From: Agrobacterium tumefaciens_K
GTDB taxonomy: Bacteria; Pseudomonadota; Alphaproteobacteria; Rhizobiales; Rhizobiaceae
Length of the DNA: 64,000 nt
Assembly: GCF_031801495.1 (NCBI RefSeq)
Contig: NZ_JAOEGC010000001.1
Span: 868,001 to 932,000 of the forward strand
Reading direction: 5' to 3'
Part shown: in pieces, positions 17,653 through 26,255 of the stretch
Layout of the letters: each line of letters starts with the position of its first letter
Position numbering within the stretch: position 1 is the stretch's first letter
The notes under the pieces: model-generated
Databases searched by the model: none
Told to the model about the DNA's origin: nothing
What the model saw: the letters and a program-made list of their open reading frames with translations, nothing else
Made by a program: the position numbers and the translations under genes

Positions 17653-18579
17653 TTATCGCAGGGAAGACAGTCTGCGCGTCTGGCGTTCGATCAGTCTCTC
17701 GACTTCGGTCACGGCAAGAGCACTCAGAGCTGCGCCCGGACGACGCTGTGCGGCGCTGGCGATCGCTCCGCGTTTGGCCAGTATGTATTTGCGGATCGCA
17801 AGCCCGAGGCCCGGCTGCTGCTCGTAGCGCATCAACGGCAGATAGGCGTCGAACAGATCCTGTGCGGCATCATGTTCACCTTCATTGCTGAGACGCACCA
17901 CGTCGACCATCATTTCCGGGTAGGCGAAGCCGGTCATTGCTCCGTCTGCTCCGCGCTGCATTTCCTCCGGCAGGAAGACACCGGCATTGCCGCAGAGAAT
18001 GGAAACACGGCGTCGGCCTTTTGCCTCGGCATCGCGCAGATCGGTTATTTTCTGCAGTCCCGGCCAGTCCTCATGTTTCAGCATGACGATGCTCGGATGA
18101 GTTTCGAAAATCACGCCAAGGGTTTTGGAGGATATCTGCACGCCGGTGGAAAGGGGGAAGTCCTGGAGAACGACAGGGACGTCGGTTCCTATGGTTTCAA
18201 CGACGTTGCGATAATAGGTGATGATCTGTTCGTCGGTGCGAAGGCTGGAGGGCGGAGCCACCATGACACCGGCCGCGCCCATATCCATCACGGTTTTGGT
18301 CAGCTCACCGATGGCCGCCAGGCCAGGTGCCGAAACACCGACGACAACCGGCTTGCCTTCGGAACGCTGCAGGGTAATGCGGGTGACTTCGATGGACTCG
18401 GCTTGTGTAAGTTTCGGCGCCTCTCCCATCATTCCGAGAATGGTCAGGCCGTTCGCACCTTTTTCGTAATAGAAGTCGACCATGCGGTCGATGCTTGAAC
18501 CGTCCAGCGCGCCATTGTCGTGGAAAGGCGTCACGGCGATAACGAACACGCCCTTCGTATCCTGGGAAATCAATGACAT
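17653..18579 (-). CDS. DapA-family Schiff-base lyase/aldolase, lacking the DapA catalytic triad
   Basis: A 308-residue (beta/alpha)8 protein of the dihydrodipicolinate synthase/N-acetylneuraminate lyase family. The Schiff-base lysine is Lys168 (VMLKHED). The three residues that form the proton relay in DapA are replaced: the Thr-Thr of GTTGE is Met50-Met51, the Tyr of the YN.P motif is Gln139 (LQDFP), and the VTPYYN tyrosine position reads VAPPSS. It is therefore not a lysine-biosynthesis DapA but a sugar-acid or keto-acid lyase/dehydratase of unknown substrate. The ATG beginning MSLISQD was chosen for family length. A longer frame upstream is unlikely. Confidence 0.85.
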   Translation of the reverse strand: MSLISQDTKGVFVIAVTPFHDNGALDGSSIDRMVDFYYEKGANGLTILGMMGEAPKLTQAESIEVTRITLQRSEGKPVVVGVSAPGLAAIGELTKTVMDMGAAGVMVAPPSSLRTDEQIITYYRNVVETIGTDVPVVLQDFPLSTGVQISSKTLGVIFETHPSIVMLKHEDWPGLQKITDLRDAEAKGRRRVSILCGNAGVFLPEEMQRGADGAMTGFAYPEMMVDVVRLSNEGEHDAAQDLFDAYLPLMRYEQQPGLGLAIRKYILAKRGAIASAAQRRPGAALSALAVTEVERLIERQTRRLSSLR

Positions 18580-18996
18580 GGCATTCTCCTGTTCAAGTGG
18601 AACGTGACTGCGAGCGACAGATATAGCAACGTGATGGATCGGTGAAGAACGGTGCTGCAGCCGTGATATATCACAGGTATACCAGAGGCATTCTCCTGTC
18701 AAAACTCAGATACGGTCTTCCGCATGTCCACCTTGTGTCGCGTGGGCCGCGAGAAAGGAACGGTGAGGTGCTGCACTCTTCGGCGATGCGGAGGCAGACT
18801 GGATAGTGCCCGGCTTGCATACGGTCGCTGCTTTCGTAATCAGTTCAATATATATTTTTAGTGAACTTTGGAAACGGGCAACGATCTTTCACGAACGGTT
18901 TGCACAATAAAAGATCATGCCGTGCAAACACATCTCCTCATCATGCATCCTCCCGCTCTGCTTTGTGCTGACGCATTTTTGGCCTGGAGGGCGATC
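18580..18996. promoter_or_regulatory. divergent intergenic region with palindromes
   Basis: There is no gene in these 417 bp between the DapA-like gene and the flavin monooxygenase gene. Near the DapA-like gene are two adjacent perfect palindromes, TGATATATCA (18664-18673) and GGTATACC (18676-18683); the second fits the GGT-N2-ACC core used by many GntR-family regulators. Near the monooxygenase an AT-rich dyad AGTTCA...TGAACT (18842-18867, 14-bp spacer) could be an operator or hold the promoter. GGAGG at 18986-18990 is the ribosome site of the next gene. Confidence 0.4.
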
Positions 18997-20025
18997 ATGC
19001 CACTTTCCCACATCACTCATTTTTCGTTTCTGGTCCCCGGCAACTACGATGATGACGATCCGTTCAAGGGCTTGGAAGAAACCCTGCAGCTTTTCGAGCG
19101 TGGGGAGGATCTGGGTTATCATGGTGCTTGGATCCGCCAGCGGCATCTTGAAAGAGGCGTCTCTTCCGCGTCCACATTCCTCGCGGCTGCGTCCCAGCGC
19201 ACGAAAACGATCGGTCTTGGAACGGCGGTCATCCAGCTCGGTTATGAGAACCCGTTCCGGCTAGCGGAAGATCTCGCAACGGTTGACGTTCTGTCGCGCG
19301 GACGCCTGAATGTCGGCGTTTCGGTCGGCGCACCGCCTTTTGCGCATCTGATCCCGGATTACACCGATCCTTCGCTGGAGGCGGACTATAGTCATAAACG
19401 TGCTGAAAAACTGGCGCGCGCCTTGAGATCGGAACCGCTTTCCAGCGAGTCCGAAGCGGGAAATGCGGCGGGTACGCAAGTGCCGCGGCTTCGCCCGATT
19501 GCCAAAGGGCTGACGGACCGTCTCTGGTACGGTGGCGGCTCCCAGAGTTCCGCGAGCTGGGCGGGCAAAGCGGGCTTCAATCTCTTGACGGGCAATATCA
19601 TCAGCGGTGAAAACACGGATGACTTTCATACGGCCCAGACCGCACTGATCAACCGCTTCCGGCAGGACTGGGTACATCACCATACGCCGCGTGTCGCGCT
19701 GGGCCGCGTGATTTTGCCCACCGATAGCGCGGCTCCGGCAACGCGTCGCCGTTATGCCGAGTTCGTGGCTGGGCGGACCGAGCGTACGCGAACGGCGCAT
19801 GGGCCACGCCGTACACTCTTCCTGCCCGATATTGTCGGAACCACGGAGGAAATTCTGGAGACGCTGGCGAAAGATCCGGTTTTGCCGCTGGTGTCGGAAT
19901 TCCGCCTTGAGCTGCCTTATGAATTCCAGGCGGAGGATTATCGGCAGATCATAGAGGATTTTTCCCGCATAGCCCCGCCGCTGTCTGGCAGGCATCCGGT
20001 CTTGAAAGTGGCAGGCAATCAATGA
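18997..20025 (+). CDS. LLM-class flavin-dependent monooxygenase
   Basis: A 342-residue bacterial-luciferase-like (TIM barrel) flavin monooxygenase. Recognisable segments are GAWIRQRHLE near the N-terminus, IGLGTAVIQL, the FRLAEDLATVDVLSRGRLNVGV stretch and a GGGSQSSASWAGKAGF phosphate-binding loop. It uses FMNH2 delivered by a separate reductase to oxygenate an unknown substrate. The context (nitroreductase, ssuD, flavin reductase, SfnB-like protein) suggests organosulfur or sulfonate use. The ATG has GGAGG 6 bp upstream; earlier in-frame codons lack a site. The nitroreductase gene begins 29 bp after its stop. Confidence 0.88.
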   Translation: MPLSHITHFSFLVPGNYDDDDPFKGLEETLQLFERGEDLGYHGAWIRQRHLERGVSSASTFLAAASQRTKTIGLGTAVIQLGYENPFRLAEDLATVDVLSRGRLNVGVSVGAPPFAHLIPDYTDPSLEADYSHKRAEKLARALRSEPLSSESEAGNAAGTQVPRLRPIAKGLTDRLWYGGGSQSSASWAGKAGFNLLTGNIISGENTDDFHTAQTALINRFRQDWVHHHTPRVALGRVILPTDSAAPATRRRYAEFVAGRTERTRTAHGPRRTLFLPDIVGTTEEILETLAKDPVLPLVSEFRLELPYEFQAEDYRQIIEDFSRIAPPLSGRHPVLKVAGNQ

Positions 20026-20054
20026 AACACTGGCAGCAACAACCGGAGTGAAAA

Positions 20055-20900
20055 ATGACAATACATTCGGCTTCCATCGCGGAAAACGAGACAGCCCGGC
20101 AACGGCTTGAAGCGCGTTACGGTTTGAACCCGGAATTTTCGTCGCCCTTCTGGAATAGCACGCTGGACGCGCTGTTGAACCACAGGACATCGCGATCCTA
20201 TCAGGACAAGCCATTGCCGGATGGAGCTCTCGAGCTTTTGGTTGCGGCAGCGCAATCGGCTCCCACGTCATCCAATCTTCAGGCGTGGAGTGTCGTTGCG
20301 GTGGAGGATCCGGTGCGCAAGGCGCGTCTGGCCGGATTTACGGGCGGAAATGATCATATTCGTGCCGCGCCGCTGTTTCTCGTGTGGCTGATCGATCTCA
20401 AGCGGTTGCGGGCAATCGCTCACGCGCATGGAAATGAAGGCGAGGGACTGGATTATCTGGAAACCTTCGTGCTTGGTGCCATCGATGCGGCGCTGGCGGC
20501 GCAGAATGCCGTGGTAGCGATCGATTCTCTTGGGCTTGGGTCGTGTTATGTCGGCGGCATCCGCAACCGCCCCGAAGACGTTGCGCGTGAGCTTGATCTT
20601 CCGCCTGAAACCGTTGCGCTCTTTGGTTTGACGGTCGGTTACCCCGACGTCGACGTGAAGACCGACGTAAAACCGCGCCTGCCACAATCCTCCGTTCTGT
20701 TTCGCGAAAAATATGTCGAGCCTTCGGCTGGCGATCTTGCCGCTTACGACGCGATTATGAAGACCTTTCAGGCGGGACAGAACCTTCCGCAGCATGGGTG
20801 GACGAGCGTTGTTGCGAAACGCATCGGAAATGCCGCTGCGCTGAATGGCAGGGCGGAACTGGCACACGTGCTTGAAACACTTGGGTTTTCGCTCAAGTGA
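20055..20900 (+). CDS. nitroreductase-family NAD(P)H:flavin oxidoreductase (NfsA-like)
   Basis: A 281-residue nitroreductase-fold protein. FMN-binding motifs are HRTSRSYQDKPLP and SAPTSSNLQAWSVVAV in the first third, a central GLGSCYVGGIRN segment, and the NfsA-type C-terminal extension. NfsA-like enzymes transfer electrons from NADPH to FMN and can supply FMNH2. Coupled 29 bp behind an LLM monooxygenase, it may be its flavin reductase, which is inferred. GGAG precedes the ATG. Confidence 0.88.
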   Translation: MTIHSASIAENETARQRLEARYGLNPEFSSPFWNSTLDALLNHRTSRSYQDKPLPDGALELLVAAAQSAPTSSNLQAWSVVAVEDPVRKARLAGFTGGNDHIRAAPLFLVWLIDLKRLRAIAHAHGNEGEGLDYLETFVLGAIDAALAAQNAVVAIDSLGLGSCYVGGIRNRPEDVARELDLPPETVALFGLTVGYPDVDVKTDVKPRLPQSSVLFREKYVEPSAGDLAAYDAIMKTFQAGQNLPQHGWTSVVAKRIGNAAALNGRAELAHVLETLGFSLK

Positions 20901-21536
20901 TCGAGTGCCTGAAGAGGCGCCGAGCTGTCGGCGTCCATCACCAGTATTGTTGGTGGGCAGGCGTAAGTCTACCTGTTCCCGTTTTCCACTGCCGGCAAGG
21001 GTAAGGGAATGAAAACGAATTCCCCCAACGGCGTTTTTGTTGTGGGGCTGATGTTTGCCAGCTTCGCGGTCGCGCTGGTGTCGGGGCAGTTCAAGCCGTC
21101 ATGGCTCGCTTGGGCTTGCAACTCGTTTTACAGGTGGCGTGCTGATGGGGTGGGGCGGATGACGGCGCTGGGATGCACTGTCGGCGTCCTGCTTTCAGGC
21201 ATCCATGCCGGTGCGTTATCAGGATGGATTTTCCTGCTTTGTTGCGGGCTTGGAGTGGAGCGCGAAGAAGTGTCTGAAATCGCATTCGCGACGTTCGGTT
21301 TCTATCCGGTTCTCTGAATGTGGACTGTCGATTGTTCGTGCCGACAGTGCGCCGAAGGTTAAAGGGAACACTTGTCGCACCGATACCTGTTCCGCGTCAG
21401 TGCATCCATGCGTAGAGATAAACTCTCTGTCGTGAAAGCAATTTGGAACAAAATTTCTTAAACACTTCGAATAAATGGCTACCCTTTCACCTCAATCAGT
21501 CCAAGCCCCGGTTGGGCAAATTGTAGAGGTTTCTAG
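20901..21536. other. 636-bp stretch with weak coding signal upstream of ssuD
   Basis: After the nitroreductase gene come two small hairpins: CGCCGA...TCGGCG (20919-20934) and a CACCA...TGGTG pair just beyond. Neither is followed by a U-run. A 102-codon frame (21009-21317) is described separately. From about 21320 to 21530 I see no gene; the last 100 bp before ssuD are AT-rich and probably carry its promoter. Confidence 0.4.
21009..21317 (+). CDS. possible small membrane protein, hypothetical
   Basis: A 102-codon frame with an AAGGG-like site before its ATG. Two hydrophobic stretches (about residues 8-27 and 52-75) could span the membrane. The composition is rich in Cys, Trp and Gly, and no family is recognised. 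The length and the isolated position also fit a chance frame in non-coding DNA. Confidence 0.3.
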   Translation: MKTNSPNGVFVVGLMFASFAVALVSGQFKPSWLAWACNSFYRWRADGVGRMTALGCTVGVLLSGIHAGALSGWIFLLCCGLGVEREEVSEIAFATFGFYPVL

Positions 21537-22706
21537 ATGAGCGCGACGGATAAGCCACTCGATTTTCTCTGGTTCATACCGTCCTCGGGTGATGGAAGCT
21601 ATCTCGGTTCCGATGATCTGTCGCGGCCGGCCGACCCTGATTATTTCAAGGAGATTGCCCAGGCGGCAGATCGCCTTGGTTATTCCGGTGTGCTGATCCC
21701 CACGGGTGTTGCCTGCGAAGAATCGTTTATTCTCGCCGCAAATCTGGCGGCCCATACGGAGAAGTTGAAATTCCTCGTTGCGATCCGTCCCGGCGTCGCT
21801 TCGCCCGCCTATTATGCGCGTCTGGCCTCTACGCTCGATCGTGTTTCCCGCGGTCGCCTGCTTCTCAACATCGTTGTTGGCGGCAGCGCGCAGGAACTGG
21901 CCGGTGATGGCATTTTTCTTCCGCATGACGAACGTTATGACCACGCCGGAGAATTTTTTGAGGTGTTCAACTCCCTGATCGAGACAGGCAAGGGCAATCT
22001 CGATGGGAAATACATCAAGGCGCATGATGCCAGACTCGGTCTGCCGCCGGTGCAGGAACCGCGCCCTCCGCTCTATTTCGGCGGCTCCTCCGATGCTGGC
22101 ATCGAGTTTTCGGCAGGTCTGACCGATAAATATCTGACCTGGGGCGAACCCCCGGCGCAGGTGGGCGAGAAGATCGCCAAGGTGCGCGCCGCCGCTGCCA
22201 AGCGGGGGCGGGAGGTGACATTTGGTATCCGTCTGCATTTCATCGTTAGAGAAACGGATGAAGAGGCATGGGCCGACGCCGACAGGCTGATCTCGAAGCT
22301 GTCCGACGAAACGATCGCGACCGCTCAGGAGGCATTTTCCAAGGCGTCGGACTCCGTCGGGCAGGCGCGTATGCAGGCACTGCACAACGGCCGTCGTGAC
22401 AGGCTGGAAGTGTCGCCGAACCTGTGGGCGGGTATTGGCCTGGTGCGTTCAGGTGCGGGAACGGCGCTTGTAGGATCGCCGAAGACTGTCGCCGCGCGTC
22501 TGCGTGAATATCAGGAGTTGGGCATCGATACGGTGATCGCCTCGGGGTATCCGCACCTTGAGGAAGCTTACCGCGTGGCGGAACTGTTGTTTCCTGAAAT
22601 CGGTCTTGAGGGGCCAAGAAACCAGATTCGCTCGTCCTTTGGCGCGAAACAGGTTTTCGGCGGCGGCGGTCATGGCGGCAACGTCAAGCTGGTTTCCGGT
22701 TCATGA
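21537..22706 (+). CDS. ssuD: FMNH2-dependent alkanesulfonate monooxygenase
   Basis: A 389-residue SsuD; the Escherichia coli enzyme has 381. The conserved active-site Cys60 (PTGVACEES) and the Arg232-x-His234 pair (IRLHF) match the Cys54, Arg226 and His228 of the E. coli enzyme. YFGGSSDAG and the C-terminal FGAKQVFGGGG stretch are also typical. It releases sulfite from alkanesulfonates using FMNH2 and O2. No SsuABC transporter is adjacent, but a flavin reductase gene follows at 22879. GAGG lies 8 bp before the ATG. Expression is probably tied to sulfur starvation, which is inferred. Confidence 0.93.
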   Translation: MSATDKPLDFLWFIPSSGDGSYLGSDDLSRPADPDYFKEIAQAADRLGYSGVLIPTGVACEESFILAANLAAHTEKLKFLVAIRPGVASPAYYARLASTLDRVSRGRLLLNIVVGGSAQELAGDGIFLPHDERYDHAGEFFEVFNSLIETGKGNLDGKYIKAHDARLGLPPVQEPRPPLYFGGSSDAGIEFSAGLTDKYLTWGEPPAQVGEKIAKVRAAAAKRGREVTFGIRLHFIVRETDEEAWADADRLISKLSDETIATAQEAFSKASDSVGQARMQALHNGRRDRLEVSPNLWAGIGLVRSGAGTALVGSPKTVAARLREYQELGIDTVIASGYPHLEEAYRVAELLFPEIGLEGPRNQIRSSFGAKQVFGGGGHGGNVKLVSGS

Positions 22707-22878
22707 TGATCGTTTGGGGCAGGGTGTGATTTCACATTCCGTGAGTTTGAGAAATCACACGTCCGGCGATAAAAATATTATTTCTATGTAATATATCAAA
22801 TATGGAAAACGATGCCTATTTCAGATGTTGGGGCGCTGCTAACTGTTTGAGCAACAAAACTATTTTCGGGAGTTTCCG

Positions 22879-23424
22879 ATGACGGTGCAATTTGCTGCAA
22901 ACGATGAACAGTTCAGGACGTCCAGGGGTGGCGCATCTGATCGCGTGGCTGATGCCGACAATCTGAAGGTTGCTCTCAGAGCGCTCGGCGGGGGTGTCAG
23001 CCTCGTCACTGCCGGTGAGGGTGAGGCGCGGACGGGTGCGACTGTCACGTCCGCGACGGCCCTGTCGGTAGATCCCCCGAGGATGCTGGTTGCCTTGAAC
23101 CGCTCGTCTTCAACCTGGCCTATCATACAGCGTTTCGGCCACTTCGCCATCAATATCATCGGTGAGAACCATCAGTTCGTCGCCAACCAGTTCGCGGGTA
23201 TCGGTGGCCTGAAAGGGGCCGAGCGGTATCGCGGCGCGGAGTGGACCCGCCTTGCAAGCGGTGCTCCCATTCTGGAAGATGCCGTTGCGGCTATAGATTG
23301 CACGATCGAAGAAGCCATTGAGCGGCATAGCCACGTCATCGTTATCGGCAAAGTCGAAGCGATACGCATCGGTAACGGCGGCTCGCTGATCTACCAGAAC
23401 GGCCGGTATCATTCATTGGGTTGA
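22879..23424 (+). CDS. flavin reductase (HpaC/DIM6-NTAB type)
   Basis: A 181-residue split-barrel flavin reductase. After a variable N-terminus it shows the domain motifs LGGGVSLVTAG, GATVTSATALSVDPPRMLVALNRSS and HFAINIIGENHQ, and a terminal GKVEAIRIG...YQNGRYH. It would reduce FMN with NAD(P)H and hand FMNH2 to SsuD and the LLM monooxygenases encoded on both sides. GGGAG precedes the ATG. The 172 bp after ssuD are AT-rich, so it may have its own promoter. Confidence 0.9.
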   Translation: MTVQFAANDEQFRTSRGGASDRVADADNLKVALRALGGGVSLVTAGEGEARTGATVTSATALSVDPPRMLVALNRSSSTWPIIQRFGHFAINIIGENHQFVANQFAGIGGLKGAERYRGAEWTRLASGAPILEDAVAAIDCTIEEAIERHSHVIVIGKVEAIRIGNGGSLIYQNGRYHSLG

Positions 23425-23492
23425 ATGCCCATGAAGCTGCGCGCGGCACAGTTATGCTGCATCTGTGTTTTTAGCTTTTGAGGGAGTTGAGC

Positions 23493-24431
23493 ATGGGGTC
23501 CGTTATGCAGTTCAACGAGAAAATACGTGCCGTTCCCCCGCAGCTTTTTGCTGACGATGATATTCTGGCGGCAGCACGTGACATAGCTTGTCTATGCGGC
23601 ATGCAGGCGGCACGACAGATTCACGAGGCCATCTCACAGTCCGGTCTTCTTGCCTTGTCCGTTCCCAACGATATAGGCGGTGCCGACGTCACGAACGATC
23701 TTATCGCGCAGGTGATTGCGATTGTGGCTGAAATCGATACGGACATGGCCCGTCGTATCGCTGAGCATTTCACCGCGCTGGAATTTATCCGCAACGCGGG
23801 TAGCGACGAGCAACGCCGGGTGCTTTTCCACAAGGCAAGTCTGGGTGAGACCTTTTCCCTGGCTACGGATGTTCCAGATCCGGAGCATCCCGTTGTGCTT
23901 GGTGACGACCTGGCTTTCCGGTTCTCGGATAAAAGACTGGTCGCGGCATCATCGGATACGGACTGGATCGTCACGCCAGCCTTCAACTATCTCCGGCAGC
24001 CGGTTCTCGCTGTGGTGAGGAGCCGTGGGTCGGCGTTGGCTGACGGTCGTCTGCGTGCCGATGAAGTCCTGCCTCTTATACAGGCTACCAACAACCTGCC
24101 GGTTTCACTGGGTAGTCTATTAAGGGCAGCTGTTGTTCTCGGAAAGGTCCAGCACGATCTCTCCGACATGCTCGCCCACGTTTCTGCCGACGAAGCTGCA
24201 GGTCAGTCCGAGATCGGCGAGGTCTTTCTTGCCGCCGAACTTTTGAAAGCCCAGATCACGCGGGTCGCTGCAATGATCGACGCCGCACAGGTAGGAGCTG
24301 AAAACGTAACATTCCGCTCAGTCAGACGTGCGGCGATCACTCTGGAAATCCTGATGCTCAGGGCCGGGCTGAATGATGCTGAAAGCGCCTCCGGCCTGAT
24401 CGCGTCACTCGGAGACGATCTGCGCCGATAG
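23493..24431 (+). CDS. acyl-CoA dehydrogenase-fold protein, SfnB/DszC-like, short
   Basis: A 312-residue protein related to the acyl-CoA dehydrogenase/DszC superfamily. The N-terminal helical part (AARQIHEAISQSGLLALSVP, NDIGGADVTNDLIAQV) and the IRNAGSDEQRRVLFHKA segment align with SfnB, a protein of dimethylsulfone/sulfur-source clusters. It is about 80-90 residues shorter than usual, and the middle strands and C-terminal helices are abbreviated, so catalytic competence is uncertain. The ATG follows GAGGGAG by 6 bp. It ends 18 bp from the convergent Rrf2 gene. Confidence 0.72.
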   Translation: MGSVMQFNEKIRAVPPQLFADDDILAAARDIACLCGMQAARQIHEAISQSGLLALSVPNDIGGADVTNDLIAQVIAIVAEIDTDMARRIAEHFTALEFIRNAGSDEQRRVLFHKASLGETFSLATDVPDPEHPVVLGDDLAFRFSDKRLVAASSDTDWIVTPAFNYLRQPVLAVVRSRGSALADGRLRADEVLPLIQATNNLPVSLGSLLRAAVVLGKVQHDLSDMLAHVSADEAAGQSEIGEVFLAAELLKAQITRVAAMIDAAQVGAENVTFRSVRRAAITLEILMLRAGLNDAESASGLIASLGDDLRR

Positions 24432-24448
24432 CAGGGTTCGGGTTCCGT

Positions 24449-24898
24449 TTATTTGCCTGACGGCAAGGACTGAGCGCTTGCCGCGTCCTTTTCGGCGAAT
24501 TGCGCCAACGTCATGTTGTCGAGGATGGTTGCGATGGCGTCCCGAACGTCCGTCATCGACAACCTCACCTGACAGTTATCCGGATCGTCGCAGTCGTCAC
24601 ACGCTTCGAAGGCTGTTCGGCTCGCACAGCGAATGGGTGCCAGTGGCCCGTCAAGTGTGCGAATGACCTGCCCGATCATGATCTCGGTCGGCATTTTCGA
24701 GAGTGAGTAGCCCCCGTTCGGACCCTTCTTGGAACGGAGAATGCCGGTATTGCGCAACTCCAGAAGAATGGTATCGAGAAACTTCTTCGGAATGTTGTTA
24801 CGGGTCGCGATCTCCGTCACAAAAGCCGTCTCCCCTGGCGGGAGACGTGCCAGATCGACGAGAGCTTTCAGTCCGTATTTGCCTTTTTTTGTCAGCAT
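24449..24898 (-). CDS. Rrf2-family transcriptional regulator with a four-cysteine motif
   Basis: A 149-residue Rrf2 regulator. The winged helix-turn-helix covers about residues 1-65 (KKGKYGLKALVDLA, IPKKFLDTILLELRN, KKGPNGGYSL). Cys91, Cys100, Cys103 and Cys109 follow, a spacing compatible with an Fe-S cluster, as in IscR/NsrR-type members, or with thiol sensing. It divides the sulfonate genes from the cysteine-salvage-like genes and is divergent from the latter. Bacillus CymR, which controls cysteine metabolism including the ytm operon, is also an Rrf2 protein, so a sulfur or Fe-S-responsive role is attractive but inferred. Confidence 0.88.
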   Translation of the reverse strand: MLTKKGKYGLKALVDLARLPPGETAFVTEIATRNNIPKKFLDTILLELRNTGILRSKKGPNGGYSLSKMPTEIMIGQVIRTLDGPLAPIRCASRTAFEACDDCDDPDNCQVRLSMTDVRDAIATILDNMTLAQFAEKDAASAQSLPSGK

Positions 24899-25233
24899 TG
24901 ATCCGCCCGAAAGTAACCGGCACGCGCTGACGCGCCGGATCGATTGTTTTTCAACTTACTACGTAGTTTTTAGCGATTTCCTTCGCAAGTCCATTTCTCC
25001 TGCTTTTGGCCGCAGTGGGCGGCCGTATCGATAAATGCAGACGATTTCTGGCTCCTAGGCTGGCGGGATGCCGGATGCCACGAGCATGCGCTCCATATTC
25101 ACTGCACTTCTCAGCCATCCGAAAAGGAAAACAAGATTTTTTCCGTTCGCGATGAAACGTGGAACGATCGTCCTTTATTAGAATATGAAATCAGTAGAAA
25201 AAGTATGCATTGTCAAAGATGACTGAGGTGATG
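24899..25233. promoter_or_regulatory. divergent region between the Rrf2 regulator and the LLM-monooxygenase operon
   Basis: There is no gene in 335 bp. A perfect 10-bp palindrome ACTACGTAGT (24958-24967) flanked by A/T runs lies 60 bp upstream of the regulator start and is a good candidate autoregulatory operator. The 100 bp before 25234 are AT-rich and should hold the operon promoter. GAGG at 25225-25228 is the likely ribosome site. Confidence 0.45.
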
Positions 25234-26232
25234 ATGTATACGCTCAGCTTGCTGGATAAGAGCCCGGTTGCTTCGGGTGAAAATGCCGCCAGCGCCTTCC
25301 TCGATACCATCAATCTGGCGAAAAGAGCTGAAGAGTTGGGGTATCGTCGCTTTTGGGTCGCCGAACATCATAATTCACCGGAGCTGGCTGGCTCTGCGCC
25401 GGAAGCTCTGGTCTCGTGGATTCTGGCCAAAACCTCTCGTATCCGGGTGGGTTCAGGTGGCGTCATGCTGCAGCACTATAGCCCCTACAAGGTCGCTGAA
25501 GTGTTCAACGTCCTGTCTTCACTGGCTCCGGGCCGCGTGGATATCGGTGTGGGCAAGACGCCTGGCGGATTGCCACTTGCCACATCTGCCCTGCAGAAGG
25601 CCTATGACCCCGCGAAGAAGCCTGATTTCGAAACGGCTTTTGGCGAACTGAACACCTTTCTTTCTGGTGCCGCGCCCAAAGGCCACGACGAGGCGGGGCT
25701 TCTGGCGACGCCTGTACCGCCGGTTGCTGCGGAGCGCTTCCTGTTGGGGGCAAGCGCGGAAAGCGCAAGGCTTGCCGCGTCGAAGGGCTGGAACTTCGTA
25801 TTTGCCGGACACCTCAATGGCGATCCGGAAAATCTGCGCCGCAGCCTGACCGAGTACCGCGAAAAAAGCGGCAAATCGCCGGTTCTGGCGCTTTCTGCTT
25901 TCGCAGCCAATGATCCGGAACATGCGAAACGGCAGGTTGAGGACAAGCGAATCTATCGGGTGTTCCTGAGTGATGGGCGGGCGTTCAATCTCGGCAGCCA
26001 GGAACAGGCGGAGGAGTTTGCCCGTCAGGCCGGAGATGAGAATTATCGCGTCGAGGAGCGTCGGCCCAACGTACTGCACGGCACCCCACTGGACATCCAC
26101 CGGGAGCTTCGCCGTCTCGCCGATGAACATGGCATCGAAGAGTTCATCATCGAGCCCCCCCATGTCGGCGCGGATCAAAGGCTGGCATCGATCGAGCTGC
26201 TGGCAACCCACCGCCTGTCCAGGGCGGCATGA
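25234..26232 (+). CDS. LLM-class flavin monooxygenase, CmoO/YtmO-like
   Basis: A protein of about 332 residues of the MsnO8-type luciferase-like family. It shows FWVAEHHNSPELAGSAPE near residue 42, the RIRVGSGGVMLQHYSPYKVAE stretch, a LASSLAPGR-like segment and a DIGVGKTPGG loop. Its length and order of motifs match Bacillus YtmO (CmoO). It is the first gene of a seven-gene set on one strand. Several in-frame starts exist; the ATG at 25234 is preferred because GAGG lies 5 bp upstream, while the ATG at 25219 has no site. It is predicted to use FMNH2 and O2 on a sulfur-containing amino-acid derivative. Confidence 0.85.
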   Translation: MYTLSLLDKSPVASGENAASAFLDTINLAKRAEELGYRRFWVAEHHNSPELAGSAPEALVSWILAKTSRIRVGSGGVMLQHYSPYKVAEVFNVLSSLAPGRVDIGVGKTPGGLPLATSALQKAYDPAKKPDFETAFGELNTFLSGAAPKGHDEAGLLATPVPPVAAERFLLGASAESARLAASKGWNFVFAGHLNGDPENLRRSLTEYREKSGKSPVLALSAFAANDPEHAKRQVEDKRIYRVFLSDGRAFNLGSQEQAEEFARQAGDENYRVEERRPNVLHGTPLDIHRELRRLADEHGIEEFIIEPPHVGADQRLASIELLATHRLSRAA

Positions 26233-26255
26233 ATTCCTCACAGGGAGAGAACGAT

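Noticed and set aside
17653..18579. assignment as lysine-biosynthesis dapA
   Set aside because: The catalytic Thr and Tyr residues of DapA are replaced, so only the family, not the reaction, is assigned.
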